Of a stretch of 64,000 nucleotides of DNA, positions 7,663 through 16,601 are shown piece after piece. Within the stretch, counting starts at the first letter, position 1. Every line of letters starts with the position of its first letter. Source of the stretch: Arcobacter sp. FWKO B (GTDB taxonomy: Bacteria; Campylobacterota; Campylobacteria; Campylobacterales; Arcobacteraceae). The stretch covers positions 930,001 through 994,000 of the forward strand of contig NZ_CP041403.1 of the NCBI RefSeq assembly GCF_014844135.1, given 5' to 3'. The position numbers and the translations under genes were made by a program. Under the pieces are notes generated by a model, which saw only the letters and a list, made by a program, of their open reading frames with translations, ran no database searches and was not told the origin of the DNA.

Positions 7663-10140
7663 TTATCTTTTCAAATTAATAAGCGTATTTAATATCTCAT
7701 CACTTGTAGTGATAGATTTTGCATTTGCTTCAAAAGCTCTTTGGAAAACCATAAGATTTACCAAAGATTCAGATAAGTCAGCCGTACTAAGCTCTAGTGT
7801 TCTAGCTTCAATTTTTGCTGTTTTATCATTATTTATATTAAATACAGGCTCACCAGATTCACTTGATTTTGTTACCAAGTTATCACCTATTGGAATAAGA
7901 CCTCTTTCATTATTAAATAATGCTATAGCCACTTGTCCTATTGCATACTCTGCACCATCTTGTTTCATAGTGATAAGCCCTGAACTATCCACATTAAACT
8001 CACCAAATGCACTATCAGAAATATTTAATATATCAAGTCTAAGTTGTAAACTACTTTGTGATGCTGTTTGATCCACAGTATTAATCATCTGAATAAACTC
8101 TGCTCCTGCTCCACTAAATCCACTAGATGAAGAGTTCTTCTCTTTTGTTGTTGCAGTAGTCAGTGATCCACCTTCAACATCTGCACTAATATCATCTACA
8201 GTAATCCCTGCTGTAGCTGATGTCACAACTGCTAAATCTACATTTCCTTCTGTTTTAGCATAAGTTATTACTACATCAGCTCCATCAGATGAGATACTTG
8301 CAATTTCCTTTGTTGGATTTGCAGTATTCCAAGCTTCTATATCAAAGTTTGATGCTATATTATTAGCAACAACTGCAGCACTTTGAGTATCATCTACACT
8401 GAAATTTTGACCCATAAAAGTTATAGTGCCATCTGCAGTTGCAGGTCCTGACAATTCTACTCTTTGAACTTCAGCCGTTCCAGTAAGTTGAGCAAGTGTT
8501 CCATTGATTTTATAACCAGCAAATTCAGGTTTTGCTTCAATCACTAGTGTACCATTTACATTTTTTGCTACCATATAATCTGTCAAAGAATTTCCAGTGG
8601 CCCCTGGAGTATTTATAGCATTTACTATTTCATTAATCGTTGATGCACCTGTTATACTAAGTGGAGTTGTAGGAACATTGATATTTGCATTAGTTTCAGG
8701 ATCAAATATACTTATTTGATATGTATAATTTGCTGTTTTTCCTATTGTCCCATCTTCACTTCCACCAAGACCTATATCTGTTGATGTATAAACATCTCTT
8801 TGTACACCACTTACTGCCATAAGTAACGCTTCTTGAGCACTTTTAACTGCACCAAATCCAGTCCCTATAATTGCAGCTGTTTCATATTCACTTATTTTAC
8901 TTCCAACTGATGTTGTACTTCCAGAAGCCTCAGCTACCTCACCAAGAGTAAATATTTTGCCAGGAATCAGTGATTCTATTTTCATTCTTCCATCATATAT
9001 TACCTGATCATTTGTTTCTACTTTAGCACCAGTCCCTGAAATTGAATATGTTATATCCGTCCCTGGAGTTTTAGATGTAATTATTAGTGTGCCATCAGGT
9101 GTAGATGGTACTTGTACATTTACAAGTTTATTTAAAGCTACATTACCTTCAATTGCACTTTTTATATCAGCAGCAGTTGCTATTTGTGTTCCATTAAAAG
9201 GAACGGTAAGTGTAGTACCATTGATATTGATTACTGTATCTCCTGCAGTTGCTGCGGTTACAGTATTTTGTTGTGCAAATATCTCAGCTTTAAATCCTGG
9301 AATTGCTGAAATTTGATCTGAAAGTTTTTTTAGTGTTGCTTCTTGAGAGCCTTCCCAACTTTGAGAATATTTAGTACCATTTATATATACATACATTTGA
9401 TCCCCATCTGCACTTGCTGTTCCATCAAGTTGAAACTTAACATAACTAACCTGTGCGGTAGATGGCGATGAAGTTGCTGCTGGGTTTGTCTGATAAGCTG
9501 TAAGTTTAGCATTATAGTCACTTATTAAAGCCTCAATATCTGTAATCTTAGCAGATTTTGATTTTAATCCAGCACCACTAAAAATTGTTGCACTATCCGC
9601 TACAGCAGTTTGAGTATAATCTGTCATTTTTGCTGTAATTGTTTCTATTTTATTATTATGTCTTATTATTTTTGAAGCAGCAAGTTTTGTATAATCATTA
9701 GTAAAGTAAGAGATATTTGGATTTGTACTTTTTACATCGGTATCACTATCTACATCTCTCATAGCCCACCCTTGCACTTTGTTTCCAGCTGCATCTTGTA
9801 GTGTTCCATCTTCACCCATTCTAAAGTTTCCAGCTCTTGTATAGTATGTTTCACTACTTCCACTACTTCTAGTATCGCTTACAGTAAAAAACCCACTTCC
9901 ACTAAGTGCCATATCAAAGCTTACCCCTGTAACTTTTAAGTTACCTTGAACATAAAGCTTTTCTGCATCTAGTACTTTTGAACCTTTTCCTATCTTATCT
10001 TGATACATCTGATCTGCAAAAGAGATTCTTGATGCTTTATATCCTACTGTATTAACATTGGCAATATTTGTTGCTTCATTATCCAAAGCTTTTTGGTGTG
10101 AAGACAATCCCGAAATTCCTGTCCATAGTGCGCCAATCAT
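7663..10140 (-). CDS. flgE: Flagellar hook protein FlgE, long form
   Basis: A hook protein of 825 residues. The N-terminal rod/hook motif reads MIGALWTGISGLSSHQKALD and continues with ATNIANVNTVGYKASRISFAD. The C-terminus ends in SLVNLMVFQRAFEANAKSI and TSDEILNTLINLK, the paired D0 helix. The middle carries several variable surface domains, which explains the length. The ATG at 10140 is preferred over the upstream in-frame ATG because it matches the family start and is preceded by AAGGA. A 215-base gap full of small hairpins separates it from the short flgE upstream. The size matches the true hook subunit of Campylobacter (FlgE2 type). Confidence 0.93.
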   Translation of the reverse strand: MIGALWTGISGLSSHQKALDNEATNIANVNTVGYKASRISFADQMYQDKIGKGSKVLDAEKLYVQGNLKVTGVSFDMALSGSGFFTVSDTRSSGSSETYYTRAGNFRMGEDGTLQDAAGNKVQGWAMRDVDSDTDVKSTNPNISYFTNDYTKLAASKIIRHNNKIETITAKMTDYTQTAVADSATIFSGAGLKSKSAKITDIEALISDYNAKLTAYQTNPAATSSPSTAQVSYVKFQLDGTASADGDQMYVYINGTKYSQSWEGSQEATLKKLSDQISAIPGFKAEIFAQQNTVTAATAGDTVININGTTLTVPFNGTQIATAADIKSAIEGNVALNKLVNVQVPSTPDGTLIITSKTPGTDITYSISGTGAKVETNDQVIYDGRMKIESLIPGKIFTLGEVAEASGSTTSVGSKISEYETAAIIGTGFGAVKSAQEALLMAVSGVQRDVYTSTDIGLGGSEDGTIGKTANYTYQISIFDPETNANINVPTTPLSITGASTINEIVNAINTPGATGNSLTDYMVAKNVNGTLVIEAKPEFAGYKINGTLAQLTGTAEVQRVELSGPATADGTITFMGQNFSVDDTQSAAVVANNIASNFDIEAWNTANPTKEIASISSDGADVVITYAKTEGNVDLAVVTSATAGITVDDISADVEGGSLTTATTKEKNSSSSGFSGAGAEFIQMINTVDQTASQSSLQLRLDILNISDSAFGEFNVDSSGLITMKQDGAEYAIGQVAIALFNNERGLIPIGDNLVTKSSESGEPVFNINNDKTAKIEARTLELSTADLSESLVNLMVFQRAFEANAKSITTSDEILNTLINLKR

Positions 10141-10177
10141 TTTAAATCCTTTTTTATGAGGTAAAAATAAAACAAAA

Positions 10178-10280
10178 GCCAGATAAATCTGGCGTTCCAC
10201 AAGGAACACCGACTTTAATCGGTTTAATGCTTTATTATCAATATGAACAAAATGTTCATAACTTAACTCTAAACTTAGAG
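10178..10280. repeat. Cluster of five short perfect hairpins
   Basis: Five consecutive perfect inverted repeats fill the leader of the long flgE: arms 10178-10183/10188-10193 (GCCAGA), 10194-10198/10203-10207 (GTTCC), 10208-10212/10219-10223 (ACCGA), 10242-10249/10253-10260 (TATGAACA) and 10267-10271/10276-10280 (CTCTA). On the minus strand the one nearest flgE is followed by a T-rich run. This looks like a composite REP-like element or an attenuator. Confidence 0.75.
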
Positions 10281-10355
10281 CTAAACTAAAAACATTGGAG
10301 GTAAAAGGTAAAACTACCCCCTACCTTCTACAAACTACCAACTATTAACCATCAA

Positions 10356-11822
10356 CTATTTCTTAAGTTGTATAGCAATATTCAAAAATTCATCACTAGT
10401 AGTAATAGCTTTTGAATTTGCCTCAAATGCCCTTTGATATACCATCAAATTTGTAAGACTACTACCTAGTTCTGCATTACTCATCTCTAGTAAATTATTT
10501 TTTACACTATTAAGATCACCTGCATATATAGGCTCACCACTTGCTAGTGTTTTACCATACAAATTATCCCCGATTGGATTTAATGAATGTAAATCATTAA
10601 AATAAGCTGTACTAACTTTTCCTACCACAAATGAGTGTCCATTTTGATTCATCAAAATCACACCATTTACCACTTCAGGAGTACCAAAGCCGTTGTCACT
10701 TACTCCGATATTATCAAGTTTGAGCTGTATTTTATCTACTTGAAGTGCCGCTGCATTTGAATAATCTACCATATTAACTATTTCCAAAAACTCAGCCCCC
10801 GCTCTTTCAACGGCAGCTTGAAGTGCAACTTTAGAACTCTCAACAGCAGCAATTCCATTACCTTTTGTTGCATCAGTTGTATTTACTAAATAGTCATCAT
10901 CATTTATTTTTGCACTTCCAACTACAACTTTTTGTCCTGGAATAAGAGATTCAACCCTTAGCTCACCAGTTGTGACATCTACACTACTTGTAAGCCCTTT
11001 TATAGATGAGATTTGATCAGAAAGTTTTTTTAGTGTTGTTTGTGCGTCCGTATCAAAGATTTGCCTTAATACATTATTACCCACAAATATTTCCATATAG
11101 TCACTACTTGAAGCAACTTTAGAGCTATAATCACTAAACATTACACTACTTAACTGTGTAGTACTTGGGGTACCTGGTTCTATTAATACAGGAGCAAGTT
11201 CTGATAACTTTTGTCTATAATCAGCTGCAAGTGCTTCAATATCTGATACTTTAATACCAGCTGTTTTATATCCATCACCACTTTGTGTTGATGGATCCGT
11301 ATATGAACTTGCTACATAATCTGTAGCCCTTGCATTAAAAGTTATTGTTTTGTCATTTTCAAATACTACCTGTGAGCCAAGGTATTTACTAAAATCAGAA
11401 TTAAACTGTGTAGATAGTGGATTTGTAGCTGTTATTTGCGGTGTTGGTGAAGTAACAAAACCCATTACATTCATACCACCAGCTGTTTGTAGTGTCCCAT
11501 CAGTCCCCATTCTAAAATCACCTGCACGGGTAAAATATATCTCCTCACGGTTTCCTTGAACCATAAAAAAACCCTTACCATCTACAGCCATATCATAAGG
11601 GTTACCAGTAACTTTTAGATTTCCTTGTGTAAAGCTTTTTTGTACTGATTGGATAGTAGAACCCATACCAACGCCACCATTTTGATATAACATATCAGCA
11701 AAAGTTACATTGTCAGCCTTATATCCAGCTGTGTTTACATTTGCTATATTATTTGACTCAGTATTCAAAGCCTTTTGAAAAGCAGTTAGACCAGAAATTC
11801 CATTATATAAAGCACCTATCAT
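10356..11822 (-). CDS. flgE: FlgE-family hook/basal-body protein, short form
   Basis: A 488-residue FlgE-type protein starting MIGALYNGISGLTAFQKALN with SNNIANVNTAGYKADNVTFADM, and ending SLTNLMVYQRAFEANSKAI with TSDEFLNIAIQLK. It has the same terminal helices as the long FlgE but far fewer central domains. It follows flgD by nine bases, the classical flgD-flgE order. Campylobacter also carries a short and a long FlgE; the short one may form a proximal hook segment or an adapter. Which of the two builds the hook cannot be decided here. Confidence 0.85.
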   Translation of the reverse strand: MIGALYNGISGLTAFQKALNTESNNIANVNTAGYKADNVTFADMLYQNGGVGMGSTIQSVQKSFTQGNLKVTGNPYDMAVDGKGFFMVQGNREEIYFTRAGDFRMGTDGTLQTAGGMNVMGFVTSPTPQITATNPLSTQFNSDFSKYLGSQVVFENDKTITFNARATDYVASSYTDPSTQSGDGYKTAGIKVSDIEALAADYRQKLSELAPVLIEPGTPSTTQLSSVMFSDYSSKVASSSDYMEIFVGNNVLRQIFDTDAQTTLKKLSDQISSIKGLTSSVDVTTGELRVESLIPGQKVVVGSAKINDDDYLVNTTDATKGNGIAAVESSKVALQAAVERAGAEFLEIVNMVDYSNAAALQVDKIQLKLDNIGVSDNGFGTPEVVNGVILMNQNGHSFVVGKVSTAYFNDLHSLNPIGDNLYGKTLASGEPIYAGDLNSVKNNLLEMSNAELGSSLTNLMVYQRAFEANSKAITTSDEFLNIAIQLKK

Positions 11823-11831
11823 TTTATGCCT

Positions 11832-12311
11832 TTAGTTAATCTTTGTGATTGTATTAAAATTTACAAGCTGTTTTTCTTGACTTAATATAAACTCAGCAGT
11901 ATCTTGGTCATACCCTATAACCTCATATGCATGAAGCATAATATCACCATTTATTGATTCAACTGCACCAACAAAGAACTCTTTATATCCGCCATGTGAG
12001 CCATATTCGCCATTTTCTATGATATGTCCTATCATATTTGCTGATGTTGAAAGAGCGCTTTGAGCAAAAGATTGTTGTAGTGACTTCATAGTCTCTATTG
12101 TTTGAAGATTTGTCTCAATAGCACTCATTTGCATTTGTGATTGAAGCATATTTGCTGTATCCATTGGTTTTGTTGGATCTTGCATTTGAAGCTGTGTAAG
12201 CATAAGCTTCAAAAAATCTTGAGTTGTTAACTTATCATTTGAAATAGCACTTGTATATGCATTTCCAGTTGCATCTACATTTGTTTTTGTTTGTACACTA
12301 TCTACTGCCAT
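11832..12311 (-). CDS. flgD: Hook capping protein FlgD
   Basis: A 159-residue protein with the diagnostic N-terminal FlgD block: LTTQDFLKLMLTQLQMQDPT followed by KPMDTANMLQSQMQMSAIE. FlgD caps the growing hook outside the cell and promotes FlgE polymerisation. The C-terminal half is shorter than in enteric FlgD, with only a partial beta domain. It lies between fliN and the short flgE with spacings of about ten bases. Confidence 0.9.
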   Translation of the reverse strand: MAVDSVQTKTNVDATGNAYTSAISNDKLTTQDFLKLMLTQLQMQDPTKPMDTANMLQSQMQMSAIETNLQTIETMKSLQQSFAQSALSTSANMIGHIIENGEYGSHGGYKEFFVGAVESINGDIMLHAYEVIGYDQDTAEFILSQEKQLVNFNTITKIN

Positions 12312-12322
12312 TTTAAATCCTT

Positions 12323-12628
12323 TTAATTTAGCCCTTCTTCAAAGAAGTACCTAACTACATTGTCAGAGTCCATTGAATCTTGGACACGCACTGCAAGCTT
12401 TTCATCCATCACGATAATATCACCTGTGCCTACGATTCTTTTATTTACATAGATATCACCACCAGCACCAGCACTCTTATCAAGTGCTACGATATCCCCT
12501 TCACTTAGCTCTAAAAACTCATGTACACTTATATTGCAACTGCCCAGCATCACATCCACAACAATCTCAGTGTCTACGAGTACATCATAGTCTCTTTCGC
12601 TAATTTCCAAAGTATCACCCCGCACCAA
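12323..12628 (-). CDS. fliN: Flagellar motor switch protein FliN
   Basis: A single-domain SpoA/FliN protein of about 95-101 residues: DTEIVVDVMLGSCNISVHEFLEL, then LSEGDIVALDKSAG and DIYVNKRIVGTGDIIVMDEKLAVRV. It forms the lower C-ring. No ATG exists in frame after the upstream stop at 12659-12661, so translation must use a rare start: TTG at 12628, GTG at 12625, or a TTG at 12610 preceded by GGGG. A TATAAT box at 12658-12663 lies just upstream. It heads the fliN-flgD-flgE unit. Confidence 0.82.
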   Translation of the reverse strand: MVRGDTLEISERDYDVLVDTEIVVDVMLGSCNISVHEFLELSEGDIVALDKSAGAGGDIYVNKRIVGTGDIIVMDEKLAVRVQDSMDSDNVVRYFFEEGLN

Positions 12629-12657
12629 AAGTTTTAGAAACTTTTCATATTTTGTAT

Positions 12658-12663
12658 ATTATA
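12658..12663 (-). promoter_or_regulatory. Sigma70-type -10 box before fliN
   Basis: TATAAT on the minus strand in the 129-base gap between fliH and fliN, within an AT-rich tract. The predicted transcript start (about 12651) would leave a leader of only about 20-25 bases before the non-ATG start of fliN. No clear -35 is seen, which is usual for this phylum. Confidence 0.5.
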
Positions 12664-12757
12664 GCACAAATAATTGTTGATTGTACAGTAGATAATGAGA
12701 TTTTTTTAAAAGTTAAACTAATATTAAGAAAGATATTATAATAAAATTAATTTTTTA

Positions 12758-13435
12758 TTAAATAATAGATTCCAAGCTCTCAACCATAGAGCTAATTTTA
12801 GCTTCAATATTACCATCAAAGTTCCCTAAATCACTAGCTATTACTACTCCACCTGCTGTTACATTTGGATCCTCATTTAGGAGTATAAAAGGTTGAAGTT
12901 GAAGTTCACTTTTTAGTACCACATAATCTTTTGGATTTAGATGAATAGTTACTTTTGAGGCTGACTTAAGCTTACTAAGAATATTTGTAATTGTCTCTTT
13001 TGCAATTTTAGAAGAGTTTTCACCAACTTCTATAGAAATAATCTTTTTTGCAATAGAAAGTGAAGTTTTTAGAATTTTTGACTCTAAGGCAAATGTAGCT
13101 TGTTCAAAAAAAGATGCATATTGTTTAAGCTCTTTTATTGCATTTACTACTTGTTTATCTAACTCTTTAGTTCCAACACCATTTGCTTCTATCGCATTTA
13201 GTTTTGATTGAATGCCATTTAACTGTGCAAGTATTTGTGAGATCTCTGCACTTGTTTGTGCTTGAGCATTACTATCTTGTTGAGATTGTAATACAACATT
13301 GGAATTTCCAATATTTTGATTCTCATTAGAGTTATTATTTCCACCTATAAATGTGCCAAGTTGATATGGCACTATTGAGTCTTCTGCTTGTTTTTTTACT
13401 ATTTTAGCACCTGTTGATACATTATTTAATGCCAT
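12758..13435 (-). CDS. fliH: Flagellar assembly protein FliH
   Basis: A 225-residue protein with a Gln/Asn-rich N-terminal region, a central coiled coil (about 75-130), and a C-terminal FliH/V-ATPase-E type domain (SIAKKIISIEVGENSSKIAKE, then TIHLNPKDYVVLKSEL). FliH binds the export ATPase FliI and links it to the C-ring. It follows fliG by one base. fliI is not in the window, so the usual fliH-fliI pairing is broken here. Confidence 0.88.
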   Translation of the reverse strand: MALNNVSTGAKIVKKQAEDSIVPYQLGTFIGGNNNSNENQNIGNSNVVLQSQQDSNAQAQTSAEISQILAQLNGIQSKLNAIEANGVGTKELDKQVVNAIKELKQYASFFEQATFALESKILKTSLSIAKKIISIEVGENSSKIAKETITNILSKLKSASKVTIHLNPKDYVVLKSELQLQPFILLNEDPNVTAGGVVIASDLGNFDGNIEAKISSMVESLESII

Positions 13436-13436
13436 T

Positions 13437-14438
13437 TTATTCTTCCATTCCTCTATCTATAACACCATCTTCTATCATTTTTTGTGCAACATCTAGCATT
13501 TTTCTTTGTGCAGTTTCGATATCTTTAATTTTTACTTTTATCAACATCTCACTCTCTTCTAAGAACCTATCTTTTGCTCTTTGGCTCATTGCTGAAGTTA
13601 CTTTATCTATATCTTCAGGAGTTGAGTTCTTCATAGCTATTGCAACATCAGCCATATCAACATTTTGTAATATTTTTTGTACATATTCATTATCTAAGTT
13701 AATCAAATCTTCAAAAACAAACATATTTTCTTTTATTCTTTGAGATAGTGCAGTATCTACACCTTCAATATTTTTTAATATGTCTTGTGCTTTTGGCCCA
13801 AGACGATTTAACATATCAGCAACTACTTTAACCCCACCCACATCAACAATAGATGATAAAAGTGACTCTAGTTTTTTCTCTAAAACTACAGACATTGTTC
13901 TAACAACATCAGGTGATACATCTTTAATGGTAGCCATTTGCATGGTTACTTTTACCTTTACATCTTCATCTAACTGACTAAGTACATCAGCAGCTTTTGG
14001 AGCTTCCATATGGGATAATATTACGGCTATAGTTTGTGGTGATTCGTCTTTGATAAAGTCTGCAAGCTGTTTTGGATTTATTGCATTTAGGTATGTAAAT
14101 GATTGTGAAGCCATATGCATTTTTGACAACTTTGCCAAAATTCTTTCTGCTTCTTCTTTACCAAGTGTTTTATATAATATATCTTTAGCATAATCAAATC
14201 CACCAGAATTTATAAAACCACTTGACCTTGCGAGTACATGAAACTCACTCAAAATTGCCAAAGAAACCTCTTTATCTACAGTTCTTATCTGTGATATTGC
14301 AGTAGTTATCCTTTCAACCACATCTTTTGGTAAGTGTTGAAAAATCTTAATAGTAGCTTCTTCACCAATAAGTACACAAAAGTTTGCTACTTTTTCTATC
14401 ATTGGCATATTTCTAAGTAAATCTATATCATTAGCCAT
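13437..14438 (-). CDS. fliG: Flagellar motor switch protein FliG
   Basis: A 333-residue C-ring protein of normal length. Visible marks are the N-terminal FliF-binding domain, the middle-domain ESPQTIAVILSHM motif (EHPQ type, with Ser in place of His), and a C-terminal armadillo/torque domain with charged helices (FVFEDLINLDNEYVQKIL and the STPEDIDKVTSAMSQRAKD stretch). FliG contacts MotA and converts ion flow to rotation. It overlaps the fliF stop by one base. Confidence 0.95.
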   Translation of the reverse strand: MANDIDLLRNMPMIEKVANFCVLIGEEATIKIFQHLPKDVVERITTAISQIRTVDKEVSLAILSEFHVLARSSGFINSGGFDYAKDILYKTLGKEEAERILAKLSKMHMASQSFTYLNAINPKQLADFIKDESPQTIAVILSHMEAPKAADVLSQLDEDVKVKVTMQMATIKDVSPDVVRTMSVVLEKKLESLLSSIVDVGGVKVVADMLNRLGPKAQDILKNIEGVDTALSQRIKENMFVFEDLINLDNEYVQKILQNVDMADVAIAMKNSTPEDIDKVTSAMSQRAKDRFLEESEMLIKVKIKDIETAQRKMLDVAQKMIEDGVIDRGMEE

Positions 14439-16183
14439 TATCTGCCACCTCTTCCTTTGCTACTTCCACCAGCATCTGCTTCATTTAATAATAATGATAT
14501 CATATTTGCAATATCTTGAGGTTTAGTATTTATTTGTTTGTCGATATCTTCTATCAAAACCTCATATTTTGCAGCTGATTCTTCATCTAGCCCTTCAAGA
14601 TTATTCATAATCTGACTTTTTACCTTAGCTTTTAGTCTATTGTGAGCACTATTATGATCAAACTCTTCCTCAAAGCCATAGTCATCATCACTTAAGCCTC
14701 CATTGATAGAGCCTTGTCTTTCTCTTGGCTTATTTGTAGCTACTGGTTGAGTATTGCCTAAAACTACAACTTCATGACTTGCAATAAATTTCTTATAAAA
14801 TACAAATAATATTATAGCTGCTATAATATACTGAAAATACTCTCCAAACTCTTTCATAAAACTTTTTATCATTGCTAGAGTATCAGCGCTTGATCCATCT
14901 GGTGCGATAATCTGACCATCAGCTCCAACTGTAGCCCCAGCAGTTGCAACAATAAATCTAAAATCTTTTACAGTTACATTATCACCCCTTTGGGCATTGT
15001 AACCAATAGCATCTTCAACAATTTTTGTCATAGAATTTGTAAACTCATCTTTATCTACATTTTCATCTAATATCGCAGAATCAAATGTAACAGCTGCATT
15101 AATTCTATTTAATGTACCAAAACCATTATCCCTCTTACTTACAATCCTTTTTGATATTTCAAAATTTGTTGTAGTCTGAGTCCCTTCAGATGAACTTCTT
15201 ACGGCTAATGCGTTTGCATCATTGTTTGGATCTTGTATATTACTTTGAACACCTGGTACACCACCAGCTTGTGTTGGAGCTCCTTGGGTTTGAGATGTAG
15301 TTTCGTTCACTTGTTGGCTTCTTATTGTTCCTTCAGGGTCATATATCTCTTCATGACTTTCAAATTTAGTATAATCAAGATTTACACTAACTCTTGCTAC
15401 AACCCTACCAACACCCACAAAAGGCTCTAATAAAGATATAATCTTTTCTTCATAATCTTTTTCAATTTTTTTTCTATAATCAGACTGTGTTTTAAAAAGA
15501 TGATTTTCAGTTTCACTTTGTGATTTTTCTAGGATTGCCCCATCTTGATCTATAAGATTGATATTTTCTGGTGTAAGATCACTAACTGCTGAAGCAATAA
15601 AGTTTTTTATTCCATCTATTTGATTTTGTGTTAGATAAATCCCAGCTCTTAGGGTCAAAACTGCCGATGCACTAGGCAACGCTTTTTGTTGTGTAAATAT
15701 AGTTTCTTTTGGCAGTGCAATTTTAACATTTGCTCTTATTACACCACTTAAAGACTCTAAAGAACGACCTAATTCACCCTCTAATGCTCTAAGATATTTA
15801 ACCTTATTTTCAAAATTTGTTGTTCCTAGAGATGATTTTTCAAATAACTCCCATCCACTATGCGTTGATGAACCTGCATCACTTGTAATAAGTTTTATTT
15901 TTGCTATATTAATAAAATCTTTACTTGTTTTTATAGTAAGGTCATTACCACTTCCTACTATAGCAAATGGTATCCCAGAGCTTTCTAGCTCACTACTTGC
16001 AAGCATTACTTGACTCTTACTAAGATTTGTAGCAACAGTATAATTTAGTTTTTCACCTTCAGCTTTAAAGCTTGAATATACTAGTAACCCTATCAAAAAA
16101 ATAAAAAGTACAGAAAATCCACCAACTACTACAGCTCTTTGAGCTGCATTTAGATTATTAATAAACTTTAAAAGTTGATCCAT
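14438..16183 (-). CDS. fliF: Flagellar MS-ring protein FliF
   Basis: A 581-residue inner-membrane ring protein. Membrane helices lie at about residues 18-38 and 440-465. Between them are the ring-building domains, with a LEGELGRSLESLSGVIRANV segment typical of the YscJ-like region. The C-terminal cytoplasmic tail that binds FliG is present. The gene starts where flgB ends (one shared base) and leads into fliG. The genes flgC and fliE, which often sit between flgB and fliF, are missing. Confidence 0.95.
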   Translation of the reverse strand: MDQLLKFINNLNAAQRAVVVGGFSVLFIFLIGLLVYSSFKAEGEKLNYTVATNLSKSQVMLASSELESSGIPFAIVGSGNDLTIKTSKDFINIAKIKLITSDAGSSTHSGWELFEKSSLGTTNFENKVKYLRALEGELGRSLESLSGVIRANVKIALPKETIFTQQKALPSASAVLTLRAGIYLTQNQIDGIKNFIASAVSDLTPENINLIDQDGAILEKSQSETENHLFKTQSDYRKKIEKDYEEKIISLLEPFVGVGRVVARVSVNLDYTKFESHEEIYDPEGTIRSQQVNETTSQTQGAPTQAGGVPGVQSNIQDPNNDANALAVRSSSEGTQTTTNFEISKRIVSKRDNGFGTLNRINAAVTFDSAILDENVDKDEFTNSMTKIVEDAIGYNAQRGDNVTVKDFRFIVATAGATVGADGQIIAPDGSSADTLAMIKSFMKEFGEYFQYIIAAIILFVFYKKFIASHEVVVLGNTQPVATNKPRERQGSINGGLSDDDYGFEEEFDHNSAHNRLKAKVKSQIMNNLEGLDEESAAKYEVLIEDIDKQINTKPQDIANMISLLLNEADAGGSSKGRGGR

Positions 16184-16584
16184 TAATTTTTACCTGAAGC
16201 GTCTATTACTGATCTAAACAACAACGAATCCTTTTTTATGGCTGCTTGAATAGCTTGAAACATCATATTGTTTTTTGCCATTTCACTCATTTCTCTATCT
16301 AAACTTACATTATTACCATCATTTTGAACTTGTAAGTTTTCTACATCATACACCTTGTGTGCTGATGAATTTATTTGATTAGCTGGTAAGATATGATTTG
16401 CATTTGTCACATGCATTTGAAGTTGATTTTTATTTACTTTATCTAATTCATTTGCAAAAGATAAATCTTTAGTTTTATATCCAGGGGTATCACGATTTGC
16501 GATATTACTTGAAATAATATTTTGTCTATCTGCCCTAAAACTAAGATTTTTAAATAGTTCTTCACTTACTCCACTAGCTTTCAT
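16183..16584 (-). CDS. flgB: Flagellar proximal rod protein FlgB
   Basis: A 133-residue rod protein. The first helix and rod motif (SFRADRQNIISSNIANRDTPG followed by YKTKDLSFANEL) and the C-terminal SEMAKNNMMFQAIQAAIKKDS helix are diagnostic for FlgB. It forms part of the proximal rod in the periplasm. The spacing to flgF is 17 bases and the gene shares one base with fliF. Confidence 0.92.
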   Translation of the reverse strand: MKASGVSEELFKNLSFRADRQNIISSNIANRDTPGYKTKDLSFANELDKVNKNQLQMHVTNANHILPANQINSSAHKVYDVENLQVQNDGNNVSLDREMSEMAKNNMMFQAIQAAIKKDSLLFRSVIDASGKN

Positions 16585-16601
16585 TCATCACCTACCATCT
16601 A

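Noticed and set aside
7637-8071. Plus-strand frame opposite flgE
   Set aside because: Shadow of the long flgE; low-complexity composition and no ribosome binding site.
12311-12323. Sigma54 promoters before hook genes
   Set aside because: Expected for this phylum, but I found no convincing GG-N10-GC element upstream of flgE, flgD or flgB.
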